A DNA stretch of 64,000 nt, taken from contig JANQFV010000062.1 in NCBI GenBank assembly GCA_028277645.1, positions 1-64,000 of the forward strand. The letters are read 5' to 3'. The translations under genes and the position numbers were made by a program. The DNA comes from Phycisphaerae bacterium (GTDB lineage: Bacteria; Planctomycetota; Phycisphaerae; UBA1845; Fen-1342). The notes under the pieces are model-generated. The model worked only from the letters and a program-made list of their open reading frames with translations. It searched no databases and was not told the DNA's origin. Positions 47,356 to 57,704 of the stretch are shown in pieces. The number at the start of each line of letters is the position of its first letter. Position 1 is the stretch's first letter.

Positions 47356-48165
47356 ATGTTTGAACGCATGCGCATTGTGCTGGTATCGCCCAGTGGTCCG
47401 GCCAACGTCGGCAGTGTCTGTCGCGCAATGGCGAACATGGGGTTGTCCGATCTGGTAATGGTCTCGCCGCGGTGCACGCTCGACGCGGACGACGCGATCG
47501 CGTACGCCGCTCACGGGCGGCACGTGCTCGACGGCGCCCGCGTCGTCGATTCCATCTCCGCAGCCCTGAACGGGTGCATCCGAACCTACGCCACTTCATC
47601 CAAACTCGGCCTCTACCGGCGTCAGGCCGCGATTACGCCCCGCGTTGCCGCCCGCGAGGCGGTCGAGTTGGCGGCCAATGGCCCCGTGGCCTTTGCGTTC
47701 GGGCGCGAGGACTATGGCCTCAAAGACCGCGAGCTGCTCAGCTTCGATCGCATTGTGACGATACCCGCGGATGAGACGTATCCGGTCATGAATCTGGCCG
47801 TTTCCGCCGCGATCGTGTCCTACGAACTGCGGCAGGCGTTGCAGGAACACGCGGGCGCCGAGGAGCTGCCGACGCGCATCGATCACGGTCCGGCGCCGAA
47901 CGAGGCGAAGGAAATTCTCTTCGAGAAGCTCTTCGACGCGCTGGATCGCATCGGGTTCTTCTTCGGCCCGAATCCGGAGCGTTTGTGTTACCCGCTACGG
48001 CATCTGTTCGGCCGCCTCAGCATGAGCCGGAACGAAGTCGACATCCTGATTGGCATGGCGAGCCAGATCCGCTGGTACGTTGACCGGCACCCACCTGACG
48101 CGGCTCGTTGGCCGAAACCGCCCACACCGCCGGCGGATTGCGATGAGCGGCCAAAACCCGGATGA
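47356..48165 (+). CDS. TrmJ-like SpoU-family RNA methyltransferase
   Basis: MRIVLVSPSGPANVGSVCRAMANMGLSDLVMVSPR; VAFAFGREDYGLKDREL; YPVMNLAVSAAIVSYELR. Confidence 0.88.
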   Translation: MFERMRIVLVSPSGPANVGSVCRAMANMGLSDLVMVSPRCTLDADDAIAYAAHGRHVLDGARVVDSISAALNGCIRTYATSSKLGLYRRQAAITPRVAAREAVELAANGPVAFAFGREDYGLKDRELLSFDRIVTIPADETYPVMNLAVSAAIVSYELRQALQEHAGAEELPTRIDHGPAPNEAKEILFEKLFDALDRIGFFFGPNPERLCYPLRHLFGRLSMSRNEVDILIGMASQIRWYVDRHPPDAARWPKPPTPPADCDERPKPG

Positions 48166-48246
48166 TGTCTTGACTTCTCAGCCGGGTAAGTCAACGTCCG
48201 CCCGGGGAATTGCGTAGTGCGCGCGATTCGCTCGGATTGAGGCTGC

Positions 48247-49269
48247 ATGAACAACAGCTCTACAGACATGGCGCTGCAGCTCGGCCGCGGTCTGTCCGTG
48301 TTCGGGATCGTTATCGTCATTGGTGCGGTTGGATACTACATCATCGGACGGGAGCACGATTGGACGCTGTTGGACTCGCTGTACATGGCGGTCATCACGG
48401 TTTCGACCGTTGGGTTTCGTGAGGTACACGAGCAGACGCCCGTCGCGCGCGTGTTCACCATCATTCTGATCCTTTTTGGCGTGGGGGCGTTCACGTATCT
48501 GGCGACGTCGGTTGGCAACTACGTGATCGCCGGCGAGTTGCAGGGGCTCTGGAGCAAACGCAGGATGCGTAAGAAAACTGCCGAATTGTCTGATCACTTC
48601 ATCGTGTGTGCCTATGGCCGGATGGGCAGCCAGGTCGCCGACGAATTCAAGCGGCAGCAGTGCCCGGTGGTTGTGATCGACACTTCCGAAGAAGTGCTCG
48701 AGAAAGCTGTGATTGACGGACACCTGGCCGTGCTGGGCAACGCTGGAAACGACGACGTGCTGCAGGAGGCAGGTGTTGAGCGGGCCGCGGGGCTCGTGAC
48801 GTGCATCGACAGCGACGCCAGCAATTTGCTGGTCGTGTTGTCGGCGCGGACGCTGAACGAAAAGCTGCTGATCGTCTCGCGCACCAACAATCACGAGACC
48901 ACGTCAAAGCTGCACGCGGCGGGCGCGAACCGCGTGCTGTGGCCGTATGGGCTGGGGGGGCGGCGCATGGCTCAGATGGCGCTGCGGCCGAATGTCGTCG
49001 AGTTTCTCGAAGTGGTCATGCACGATGAGGAGCTGGAGCTCGTGCTCGAGGAATTGACCATTGCGATAGGGTCGGCGCTGGACGGAAAGAGGATCGGCTC
49101 GTCAGAGATTCGTGAACGCACCGGCGCGATGCTCGTCGCGATCCGACAGCGGGCCGGTAAGATGCTCATCGCACCATCAACGGAAACTCTGCTCGAAGCG
49201 GGCGACATCGTGGTGGCGCTCGGCACGCATGAACAGCTTGCCGAGTTACAGGAGATGGCGATCAGCTAG
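48247..49269 (+). CDS. Two-TM potassium channel protein with RCK (TrkA-N/TrkA-C) domains
   Basis: LYMAVITVSTVGFREVHE pore loop between two TM helices; FIVCAYGRMGSQVADEF Rossmann motif; TrkA-C-like C-terminus. Confidence 0.88.
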   Translation: MNNSSTDMALQLGRGLSVFGIVIVIGAVGYYIIGREHDWTLLDSLYMAVITVSTVGFREVHEQTPVARVFTIILILFGVGAFTYLATSVGNYVIAGELQGLWSKRRMRKKTAELSDHFIVCAYGRMGSQVADEFKRQQCPVVVIDTSEEVLEKAVIDGHLAVLGNAGNDDVLQEAGVERAAGLVTCIDSDASNLLVVLSARTLNEKLLIVSRTNNHETTSKLHAAGANRVLWPYGLGGRRMAQMALRPNVVEFLEVVMHDEELELVLEELTIAIGSALDGKRIGSSEIRERTGAMLVAIRQRAGKMLIAPSTETLLEAGDIVVALGTHEQLAELQEMAIS

Positions 49270-49308
49270 TGACAGCGACAGGGCCGCAGCCCGTACCAGC
49301 GAGGAAGT

Positions 49309-50835
49309 ATGAGTACGCTCCGCCCGGCGATCAATGAGTTCATTCAGCTTGCGGAAAGGCAAACACACGTGCCGGTCGTTGCGACCCTGGTGTGCGATGA
49401 CATGACGCCGTTGAGCGCCTTCGCGCGGTTGCAGCAGGATGCGGATCGCGCGTTCCTGCTGGAAAGCGTGGTCGGTGGCGAGACCGTAGCGCGATACTCA
49501 TTTCTGGGGGCACATCCGCGTCGCAGCTACGTGATTACCGGTGAGCGTCTGCAGCTCATCGATCACCTCGCCCACACCACGTCGGAACAGACCACTGACG
49601 ACCCATTGCGCGTGCTGGAGGAGGACATCGCGCAGGTGCGCGTGCCGACGCTGCCGGGGCTGCCGCGATTTCTGGGCGGGGCGGTCGGCTACGCCGGATA
49701 TGACACGATTCGGTATTACGAGCGTCTGCCGGATGCACCGGCTGATGATCGTGGATTACCGGATCTGCTGTTCGACGTGTACGACACAATGGTCGCGTTT
49801 GACCACGTTCACAAGGTCGTGCTGGTGGTCGCGCTGGCCGATCTCGGCGACGCTGCACGGGAGGACGATCGGCGGAAGGCGTACGAGCTGGCGGCCGAGC
49901 GCATCGCCGGAGCCGTAGAGCGATTGACACAGCCGTCATCCCTGCGGCCGGCGCGGATCAGCCTGCCGGTCGAACCGCTCGAGCGGTACGCCAGTAGTAT
50001 CGCACAATCGGATTTCGAGCGAATCGTCGAGCGCTGCAAGGAGTACATCCGCGCCGGCGACATCTTCCAGGTTGTGCCGTCGCAGCGCCTGCTGGTCGAG
50101 ACGCAGGCCGATCCGCTGAACATCTACCGAGCACTACGGGTCATCAATCCCTCGCCGTTCATGTTTTACGTGAAAGCGCCGCAGGTGACGCTGGCCGGGG
50201 CCAGCCCGGAGATCATGTGCCGCGTCGAGGACGGCGTCGTGACGAATCGTCCGCTGGCCGGCACGCGGCCGCGCGGTGCGACACCGACCGAGGACGAGCG
50301 CCTGCGTGACGACCTGCTGGCAGATCCGAAGGAGCGTGCCGAACACGTGATGCTGGTAGATCTGGGACGCAACGACGTGGGGCGCGTGGCCAGGCCCGCC
50401 GGCGTGCATCTCAGCAAACTCATGAACGTCGAGTACTACAGTCACGTGATGCACATCTCCAGCACCGTGACCGGCGAATTGGCGGAGAACAAGACGGCGT
50501 TCGACGCCCTACGCGCGACGCTGCCGGTCGGTACGGTCAGCGGCGCGCCGAAGGTCCGCGCTATGCAGATCATCGACGAGGTCGAGCCGACCCGTCGGGG
50601 ACCCTACGCCGGCGCCGTCGGCTACATCGACTACGCCGGGAATATGGACACGTGCATCGCGCTACGCACGCTGGTGGCTCAGCCCGGTCCGGATGGCACC
50701 TGGCGTGACTATATTCAGGTGGGGGCTGGCATCGTGGCCGATTCCGTGCCCGAGCGCGAGTTTCAGGAGACGCTCAACAAGGCCAAGAGCCTGCTCAGCG
50801 CCATCCGGGCGGCAGAGGAGCAATTTGCGGAATAG
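49309..50835 (+). CDS. trpE: Anthranilate synthase component I
   Basis: FLLESVVGGETVARYSFLG; YIRAGDIFQVVPSQRL; NPSPFMFYV; RPLAGTRPRG; MLVDLGRNDVGRVA; LPVGTVSGAPKVRAMQII; AGAVGYIDYAGNMDTCIALRT. Confidence 0.94.
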   Translation: MSTLRPAINEFIQLAERQTHVPVVATLVCDDMTPLSAFARLQQDADRAFLLESVVGGETVARYSFLGAHPRRSYVITGERLQLIDHLAHTTSEQTTDDPLRVLEEDIAQVRVPTLPGLPRFLGGAVGYAGYDTIRYYERLPDAPADDRGLPDLLFDVYDTMVAFDHVHKVVLVVALADLGDAAREDDRRKAYELAAERIAGAVERLTQPSSLRPARISLPVEPLERYASSIAQSDFERIVERCKEYIRAGDIFQVVPSQRLLVETQADPLNIYRALRVINPSPFMFYVKAPQVTLAGASPEIMCRVEDGVVTNRPLAGTRPRGATPTEDERLRDDLLADPKERAEHVMLVDLGRNDVGRVARPAGVHLSKLMNVEYYSHVMHISSTVTGELAENKTAFDALRATLPVGTVSGAPKVRAMQIIDEVEPTRRGPYAGAVGYIDYAGNMDTCIALRTLVAQPGPDGTWRDYIQVGAGIVADSVPEREFQETLNKAKSLLSAIRAAEEQFAE

Positions 50836-50913
50836 CTCTAATCGCGGAGCATCCGCTAGGTGATGCGAAGCTCGCGCGCAGTTCACACACCGCTGCGTCA
50901 GGAGGCGACAAAC

Positions 50914-51672
50914 ATGTGGCCAACGATCGGCAGCCTCAAAACCTACGCGATCTTCTACATCCTCAGCATGATCGTGCACGTGTGGCTGGTGATCTGGCTG
51001 TGTCGAAGGCGCGGCGTGACCTGGAAAGCCGGCCTTGGTTTGGGGTTGTGCTACATCTGGGGGATGAGCGTTGGGGCGAAGATTCTTTACGACCTCCTCA
51101 ACAGCCAACTCGATTGGCGCAACTACCTCGACATCAACTACTATTTTGGGGCCGGCGCCTGGGGCGGTCCGCTGGCATACCTGGTCGTTGGTGTGATTGG
51201 AGTGTTGGCGATCGCTCGAGATCGGCGGACGATGCTCGACGTCCTGGCTGTCGCACTTCCCGTGCCGATGATTCTGACAAAGCTCGCGTGTTTTGTGAAT
51301 GGGTGTTGCTACGGCGCCGCGTCATCCGTTCCCTGGGCGCTGGCGCTGGCGGATGGCGCACGCGGTCCCGTCGGGATTCCTCGCCACCCTACGCCGCTCT
51401 ACGAGATCCTCGTGCTGGCCGTCATTGCGATCGTTTTTGCGAAGCTCGACCTGAAACGCTGGAAAGGTACGTTCGTCGCCTGGTTCGTGCTGTTGTATGG
51501 TGTGGGGCGCCCGTTGACGGAGTTGTACCGCGCGACCGACGAACTGCGCGTGCCGGTGGGGCCGTTCTCTGCTTCGCAGCTCACCTGTTTCGCGGCAGCA
51601 GTTGCTGCAGCGGTAGCCATCCCTTTCCTGCGGCCGCGCCGCGGGGACTCGGGAGCTTCAACGGCAACCTGA
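50914..51672 (+). CDS. lgt: Prolipoprotein diacylglyceryl transferase family protein
   Basis: GAWGGPLAYLVVG; KLACFVNGCCYGAASSVPWALAL; RHPTPLYEIL; polytopic. Confidence 0.8.
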   Translation: MWPTIGSLKTYAIFYILSMIVHVWLVIWLCRRRGVTWKAGLGLGLCYIWGMSVGAKILYDLLNSQLDWRNYLDINYYFGAGAWGGPLAYLVVGVIGVLAIARDRRTMLDVLAVALPVPMILTKLACFVNGCCYGAASSVPWALALADGARGPVGIPRHPTPLYEILVLAVIAIVFAKLDLKRWKGTFVAWFVLLYGVGRPLTELYRATDELRVPVGPFSASQLTCFAAAVAAAVAIPFLRPRRGDSGASTAT

Positions 51673-51796
51673 CGCGAACTCGAATCCCGTCGATCCGGGC
51701 GCGGCGCAGAGTCTACGCACGACTGTGATGCCGCTTTCGCACTGACGTAGATTCCAGGATCGAACGGATCGCAGGGCGCTGAACGCCGCGGGCGAC

Positions 51797-52837
51797 TCAC
51801 TTCTCCGGCACCACCTGCACCCAGCCATACGGATCGGGCTCGTCGCCGGTCTGGATCGCCGTGAGCTTGTGGTAAAGTTCGTCGCTGTACTTGCCGGGCG
51901 TCTCGCCGTCGCCGAAGACCTTCTTGCGATCGTGCCAGGTGATCGAGCCGACGGGCGTGATGACCGCCGCCGTGCCGCAGCAGCCGGCCTCGTTGAACTC
52001 GAAGATCTCCTCAACGTCGACCACCCGTCGTTGCGGGCGCAGACCCAACTCCTCGGCCAGCGTGATGAGCGACTTGTTCGTGATCGAGGGCAGAATCGAC
52101 GGGCTGTCCGGCGTGACGTACTGGTTGTCCTTGGTGATCCCGAAGAAGTTCGCTGGCCCGGACTCGTCGATGTGTCGCTTCTCCTTGGCATCCAGATACA
52201 GCACTTCCGTGTAACCGGCGGCGCGGGCTCTCATGCTGGCCCGTAAACCGGCGGCGTAGTTCCCGCCAACCTTCACGTCACCCACGCCGAGGGGAGCGGC
52301 GCGATCGACCTCTTCTTCAACGATCAGGTGTACCGGCTTGAAACCGGTCTTGAAGTAGGGGCCCACCGGCGTCACGAACACCATGAACATGTATTCGCCG
52401 GCCGGCTTTACGCCGACCTGCGGCCCTGTTCCGATCACCAACGGGCGGATGTACAGGCTCGCGCCGGTGCCGTGGGGCGGCACGTACTTGCGGTTGGCGT
52501 TGATCGCTCGATGTACGGCGGCGATGAACAACTCTTCCGGCGGCGGCTCCATCAGGATCTTGCGGCACGAATCTGCGATCCGCCGCGCGTTGTCGTCTAT
52601 CCGGAAGGTCACGACGTCCCCGGACTTGGTCTCGTAGGCCTTCAGACCTTCGAAGCACTCCTGCCCGTAGTGCAGACACGTTGCCGCCATGTGAATCGGA
52701 ATCGTGTCGCTGTCTGTGACCACCCCTTGGTCCCACGCTCCGTCCTTGAATGAGTAGCGCACGTTGTAGTCGGTGGGGTGGTAGCCAAAGTCCAGGTGTG
52801 CCCAGTCCAGGTCGGCCTTGGTCATCTTGACCTCCAT
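51797..52837 (-). CDS. ilvE: Branched-chain amino acid aminotransferase
   Basis: LHYGQECFEGLKAYETKSGDVVTFRIDDNARRI; KVGGNYAAGLRASMRARAAGYTEVLYLDAKEKRHIDESGPANFFGI. Start placed at MEVKMTK. Confidence 0.93.
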   Translation of the reverse strand: MEVKMTKADLDWAHLDFGYHPTDYNVRYSFKDGAWDQGVVTDSDTIPIHMAATCLHYGQECFEGLKAYETKSGDVVTFRIDDNARRIADSCRKILMEPPPEELFIAAVHRAINANRKYVPPHGTGASLYIRPLVIGTGPQVGVKPAGEYMFMVFVTPVGPYFKTGFKPVHLIVEEEVDRAAPLGVGDVKVGGNYAAGLRASMRARAAGYTEVLYLDAKEKRHIDESGPANFFGITKDNQYVTPDSPSILPSITNKSLITLAEELGLRPQRRVVDVEEIFEFNEAGCCGTAAVITPVGSITWHDRKKVFGDGETPGKYSDELYHKLTAIQTGDEPDPYGWVQVVPEK

Positions 52838-53191
52838 GAACCCCCCCGCCGCGGGTAGTACTGCACGCATGTCTGCGCGGTGAGCGTCGCTCGCAGATAT
52901 GTCCGTCACGCGCCTGGTGTTGCCGGCACTTGGCGAAACGCAGTTTGTGCTCCGCTCGCTCACACTCTGAGCATAGGCCCGGCGCGCACCGTCCGCAAGC
53001 GAGCCGACAACCGCTGTACGCGGGGTGTGCGCGAACGGCGTCTAAACTGGTCAAGCTCTCTTGGGCGAGGATGCGTAGCGTGCTACACTAATAGGATTGT
53101 GCATTAGTCCCGTGCGTGCGGTTGCGGGCCGGATCGGCTGCTAACGTCACTCCACGGCACGTGTCCACCGAATGTGCTGAGCCTGGTTGCC

Positions 53192-54289
53192 ATGTCGACA
53201 ACACCCACTGAACGATCGGATGCGACCCAGCCGACGCAGCGCAAGCACCTGCTCGGGCTGGACCAGGCGGCAGTGCGCCAGTGGATCATCGACCGCAACG
53301 AAGCGCGCTTTCGCGGCGACCAGATCCTGGAGTGGATCTATCGCAAGCACGCGACCTCGTTTGACGAGATGACGAACCTGTCGAAGGGGCTGCGCGCTGG
53401 GCTTGCCGCCGCGGCGGACATCTTCACGTCGACAATCGTGAACGAAAGCGAGTCGACCGATGGGACGCGGAAGCTGCTGCTGCGCTGGCCCGACGGTCAT
53501 ACCACCGAAACGGTCTGGATTCCCGAGGGCCGCCGCCACACGGCGTGTGTCTCCTCGCAGGTCGGTTGCCCGGTTGGCTGCCGTTTTTGCGCGAGCGGTC
53601 TGGATGGCGTGCAGCGCGACCTGACCCCCGGTGAGATCGTGGAGCAGGCTCTGCGCGTCAGCCGCCTGGTACACGAGCACGACGATTCGGCCCGCCTGAG
53701 CAATATCGTGTTGATGGGCATGGGTGAACCGCTCGCGAATTACGACAACGTCATCGCCGCGATTCGAAGCATCAACGCGTCGTGGGGCCTGGACATTGGG
53801 GCCCGCAAAATCACGTTGAGTACGGTGGGCTTGCCGAAGCAGATACGACGGTTGGCACACGAGGGGCTGCAGATCAGCCTGGCATTGTCGCTACACACGC
53901 CTTTGCAGGAGCAGCGTGAGGACCTGATTCCGTGGGGGCGCGTGCCGCTGGACGATCTGGTCGACGCCTGCCAGGAGTATTTCGACCAGACCGGACGCGA
54001 GATCACGCTCGAGTACATCCTGCTCGACGAAGTGAACATGACGCAGAAACACGCCGCCCGGCTGGCGGCAATCGTCCGGCGGCTGCGGTGCAACGTGAAT
54101 CTGCTGCGGTACAATCCGGTCCCGGGCGTACCATATTTTCGACCGAGCGCCGAGACGGCGTACCGCTTTCAGGCGGAGCTGCGGCAGCGTGACGTCAACG
54201 CCCACATTCGCACGTCGCGTGGCAAGGACATCGACGCAGCGTGCGGGCAGTTGCGGCGGCGTGTGGCAGATGAAGAATCAAAGTGCTGA
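53192..54289 (+). CDS. rlmN: 23S rRNA (adenine2503-C2)-methyltransferase RlmN
   Basis: HTACVSSQVGCPVGCRFCASGLDGVQRDLTPGEIVEQ; NIVLMGMGEPLANYDNV; ITLSTVGLPKQIRRLA; ITLEYILLDEVN. Confidence 0.94.
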   Translation: MSTTPTERSDATQPTQRKHLLGLDQAAVRQWIIDRNEARFRGDQILEWIYRKHATSFDEMTNLSKGLRAGLAAAADIFTSTIVNESESTDGTRKLLLRWPDGHTTETVWIPEGRRHTACVSSQVGCPVGCRFCASGLDGVQRDLTPGEIVEQALRVSRLVHEHDDSARLSNIVLMGMGEPLANYDNVIAAIRSINASWGLDIGARKITLSTVGLPKQIRRLAHEGLQISLALSLHTPLQEQREDLIPWGRVPLDDLVDACQEYFDQTGREITLEYILLDEVNMTQKHAARLAAIVRRLRCNVNLLRYNPVPGVPYFRPSAETAYRFQAELRQRDVNAHIRTSRGKDIDAACGQLRRRVADEESKC

Positions 54290-54335
54290 AGCAGTGCGTG
54301 TGTCGCGCCGGCGAGCACAGGTGATGGAGATTCGT

Positions 54336-55352
54336 ATGACCGGCCGGATCAGAGGATTGAGTGCGCTGCTCCTGGGGATGCTGGCGGCATCGTGTGCGTT
54401 CGGCGACGAGCCGACGCCGCGCATCGAGGTCAGCGACACGGTGTTTGACATCGGCGAGATCTGGCAGGGGCGTCCCGCGCAGAAGTCCTTTTCGATCACC
54501 AACGCCGGCGACGCGCCGCTGAACGTCGGCGTTGAGGCGAGCTGCGGTTGCACCGCGGTTACCCAGCCAAAGACGCCGCTCGCGCCCGGTGCCACGACTT
54601 CGTTCTCCATCACGTACGACACGTTGTTGCAGGGCAAGATCGATAAGCGCGTCGTGATCGTCTCCAGCGATCCCGAGCGCGGCCGCATCGACGTCGCTGT
54701 CCGCGGCCACATCAAGCCGATCTTCGAAGGCAAGCCGCGTTACCGGATCCTGTTTCTGCCGATGACGATCGACGACGTGCGGAAACAGTCGATCCGCCTG
54801 GTGAATAAGTACCCCGAGCCTGTTCGCCTGAAGCTGAAGCCGGACCAGGATTTCGGCCGGTTCGCGGTCGAATTGAAGGAACTGAAGGCCGGCCAGGAAT
54901 ACGAGCTGACCGCGACGACCGTGCCGCCGCTGGCTGAGGACTTCAACCACACCGAGATCCTGCTCGCAACTGACCTGGAGGGAACGCCGATTCTGAAGTC
55001 GTACGCGACCGGGCGTGCCCATGCGGCGGCGTGCGTTCGACCGTTCAACGTCGTGATCGATCCGGAGACGCATGGTCCGATCAAGCAGGAGCTCTCGATT
55101 CAGTTCTTCCGCGATCGCAACACAAAGATCACGGGCGCGAAGTGCTCGATGGAGCGCTGTAGTTGGGAGCGGATGCCGGCGGCAGCCAGCAGCGGACCGC
55201 TGAAAGCCGTGCGGAATGAGCGTATTGTGCTGACGTTGCCCTCGCACAAGTTCATCCCGCCAGAGGGTGCCACGTTCGAGATCTACACGGATCACCGTGA
55301 CGAACGGTACAAGACGCTGACCGTAACAATCGTCCGGAGCGACGCGCAGTAG
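54336..55352 (+). CDS. Secreted DUF1573 domain protein
   Basis: VFDIGEIWQGRPAQKSFSITNAGDAPLNVGVEASCGCTAVTQPKTPLAPGATTSFSITYDT. Confidence 0.85.
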   Translation: MTGRIRGLSALLLGMLAASCAFGDEPTPRIEVSDTVFDIGEIWQGRPAQKSFSITNAGDAPLNVGVEASCGCTAVTQPKTPLAPGATTSFSITYDTLLQGKIDKRVVIVSSDPERGRIDVAVRGHIKPIFEGKPRYRILFLPMTIDDVRKQSIRLVNKYPEPVRLKLKPDQDFGRFAVELKELKAGQEYELTATTVPPLAEDFNHTEILLATDLEGTPILKSYATGRAHAAACVRPFNVVIDPETHGPIKQELSIQFFRDRNTKITGAKCSMERCSWERMPAAASSGPLKAVRNERIVLTLPSHKFIPPEGATFEIYTDHRDERYKTLTVTIVRSDAQ

Positions 55353-55377
55353 GCGGTCGCCCACGCTGCGCAATCTG

Positions 55378-56313
55378 ATGGTGCCACGCCCCAAGATTCT
55401 CCTGGCCGGCGGACTCGACACGGAGACGGAGCGCCGTCTGGCGGAGCGTTCCGATCTGCATCGCGCGCCCGCGCTCGATGAGCAGACGCTGTGCGCTGTG
55501 ATGACTGACTGCGTCGGGCTGATCGCACGCACCCATGTTCCGGTGACGCGCCGGGTGTTGGAGGCGGGAAGCGCACTGCGGGTGGTCGGCGTCGCGGGCG
55601 TGGGCACGGACCGCGTCGATACGGTGGCAGCGCGCGAGATTGGTATCGAAGTGCTGAACACGCCCGACGCCGCCAGCGATGCCGTCGCGGATCTCGCGCT
55701 TCTGCTGATGCTCAGTTTGCTGCGACCGATTCAGCACTTGAGCGCACGCTACCGGGCGGGCGAGTTTGCCGACGCCCGCCGGTTGCCGCACGGCGATGAA
55801 CTACACCAGAAGACCATCGGGATCGTCGGTATGGGCCGCATCGGGAGCCGTGTTGCGCGGCGATGTGCCGCGGGATTCGGTGCTCGGGTGATGTACAACG
55901 ACATTGTCCCCGTGGGCCCATTTGATTTCGACGTTGGTAAAGTCGAGAAAGAGCAACTCTGGCGCGAGTGCGACATTATCTCGCTGCACGTTCCGCTCAC
56001 GCCGGATACGCGGGGGTTGGTGGATGCGACCGTGCTGAATCAGATGGGCGCCGATGCGTTGCTGATCAATACAGCCCGCGGTGCGGTCGTCGATACTGCG
56101 GCCTTAACGACCGCGCTCCAGGATGGGCAGATCGGAGGGGCCGGGCTGGATGTCACTGATCCAGAGCCATTGCCGGCGGAACATCCGCTGTTCTTGGAGG
56201 AGCGGTGCATCATCACTCCCCACGTTGCGGCCCGGACGCAATTGGGGATCCGGCGCATGTACGCGGTAGCGGACGCTGTGTTGGAGTACTTGGCGGGTTC
56301 AGAACGGGATTGA
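55378..56313 (+). CDS. D-2-hydroxyacid dehydrogenase (phosphoglycerate dehydrogenase-like)
   Basis: KTIGIVGMGRIGSRVARR; CDIISLHVPLTPDTRGLVD; LLINTARGAVVDTAAL; HPLFLEERCIITPHVAART. Confidence 0.92.
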   Translation: MVPRPKILLAGGLDTETERRLAERSDLHRAPALDEQTLCAVMTDCVGLIARTHVPVTRRVLEAGSALRVVGVAGVGTDRVDTVAAREIGIEVLNTPDAASDAVADLALLLMLSLLRPIQHLSARYRAGEFADARRLPHGDELHQKTIGIVGMGRIGSRVARRCAAGFGARVMYNDIVPVGPFDFDVGKVEKEQLWRECDIISLHVPLTPDTRGLVDATVLNQMGADALLINTARGAVVDTAALTTALQDGQIGGAGLDVTDPEPLPAEHPLFLEERCIITPHVAARTQLGIRRMYAVADAVLEYLAGSERD

Positions 56314-56329
56314 AGGGGTCCGCGCCAGC

Positions 56330-56776
56330 TCAACCTTCATTGAGCACCCTGAGTACTTCGTCGCGGCACTTGCGCACGGTGATGCCCATTGAAGCCAGGG
56401 CTTGCTGGGCGGCGGTGTTCTTGTCCTGGAAGAGCGCTAAGAGCAGGTGTTCACCGCCGATCTCACGTGCTTCGAGCTGCTCGGCGACTTCCATCGCCCG
56501 CTCGATCACGTTGTGATAGCCGGGGCTGCCGGGCAGGCGGCCGAGGACCCACGTATCTTCCTTCGCTCGGCGGTCGAGCTCTTCCACGCGAGTCCGCAGC
56601 GTTAGTTCGTCCACGCCCAGGTTGTGCAGCGCCTTAGCCGCCGGACTGTCGGCGTGTCGCAGAATCGCCAACAGAATGTGCTCCGTGCCGACATAGTCGA
56701 GCTCGAATTCGTGGGCGATTTCATTCGCGAGGTTGATGATCGCGCGGGCGTCGCTGTCCAGCCGTTTGTGGGGCAT
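56330..56776 (-). CDS. Stand-alone Clp N-terminal repeat domain protein (ClpC-N-like)
   Basis: ANEIAHEFELDYVGTEHILLAILRHADSPAAKAL and REIGGEHLLLALFQDKNTAAQQAL: two Clp-N repeats, no AAA+ domain. Confidence 0.88.
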   Translation of the reverse strand: MPHKRLDSDARAIINLANEIAHEFELDYVGTEHILLAILRHADSPAAKALHNLGVDELTLRTRVEELDRRAKEDTWVLGRLPGSPGYHNVIERAMEVAEQLEAREIGGEHLLLALFQDKNTAAQQALASMGITVRKCRDEVLRVLNEG

Positions 56777-56856
56777 ATACGGTCCTCAGCAGCCTCTATC
56801 GGCTAAGCGCGGTTATACCTTGCACCGCAGACCTGGACAAGCAGCCGCCGGCCTTG

Positions 56857-57642
56857 TCACCGCGGGTCGCGGGTGGGCAGTCCTTCGAACAGAGCCGAAC
56901 CCACGCGGACCAGCGTGGCGCCCTCCTCGACTGCGACAACGTAGTCCTGGCTCATGCCCATCGACAGATGACAGCAGCCGTCGTCGACGTCGTCCCGATT
57001 GCGCAGCCTCGCCAGCAAGTCACGCAGCGCCGCGAAATATGGCCGCGCGGACTCGGGATCGAGGTCAAACGGCGCCATCGTCATCAGTCCACGGAGCCGG
57101 ACATTCGCGTGGGCGTTTGCGGCGTGGACCAGTGGGTCGAGGTCCGCGGGCGCCACGCCATCCTTGTTGCCCTCGCCGGCGATGTTGACTTCGAGCAGAA
57201 CGTCAACAGCGGCGTTCAGTTCGCGTGCATGTCGGTCGAGCGCTTGCAGCAGGCGGGCAGAGTCGACGGAGTGGATGATGCGCGTCCACGGCAGGACCTG
57301 ACGGGCTTTGTTGCGCTGCAGGTGCCCGATCAAGTGCCAGCGCGGGGCGGGTGCGGTCGGTTGTTCAGCGCCCTGATCGGGCCAGGTCAGGTCGGGCGTG
57401 CCAACCTGCTCTGCCCGGGCGCTCAGTTGCTGGGGTCGACTCTCACCGATATCCGTGACTCCGAGCTTCACGAGGGCCGCCACCACCTCCAGCGGCACGT
57501 ACTTCGTGACGGCGATCAGCCGGACGTCGCTGGGATCTCGGGCTGCCCGCCGACAGGCGCCGGCAATCTCTGCCCGCACCTGCAGGATGTTCTCCCGCAG
57601 GCGTTCGTACCAGATCACGTCTTGAGCAGATTCGTGCTGCAT
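56857..57642 (-). CDS. YggS-family PLP homeostasis protein
   Basis: VRLIAVTKYVPLEVVAALVKLGVTDIGESRPQQL; WHLIGHLQRNKARQVLPWTRIIHSVDSARLLQAL; LEVNIAGEGNKDGV; LRGLMTMAPF; LSMGMSQDYVVAVEEGATLVRVGSALF. Confidence 0.92.
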   Translation of the reverse strand: MQHESAQDVIWYERLRENILQVRAEIAGACRRAARDPSDVRLIAVTKYVPLEVVAALVKLGVTDIGESRPQQLSARAEQVGTPDLTWPDQGAEQPTAPAPRWHLIGHLQRNKARQVLPWTRIIHSVDSARLLQALDRHARELNAAVDVLLEVNIAGEGNKDGVAPADLDPLVHAANAHANVRLRGLMTMAPFDLDPESARPYFAALRDLLARLRNRDDVDDGCCHLSMGMSQDYVVAVEEGATLVRVGSALFEGLPTRDPR

Positions 57643-57704
57643 TGCCGGTTCGTCACCGATCCACTGTGGAGCCAGTCGCAAGAGCATTCTATACTGTGCC
57701 GCTG

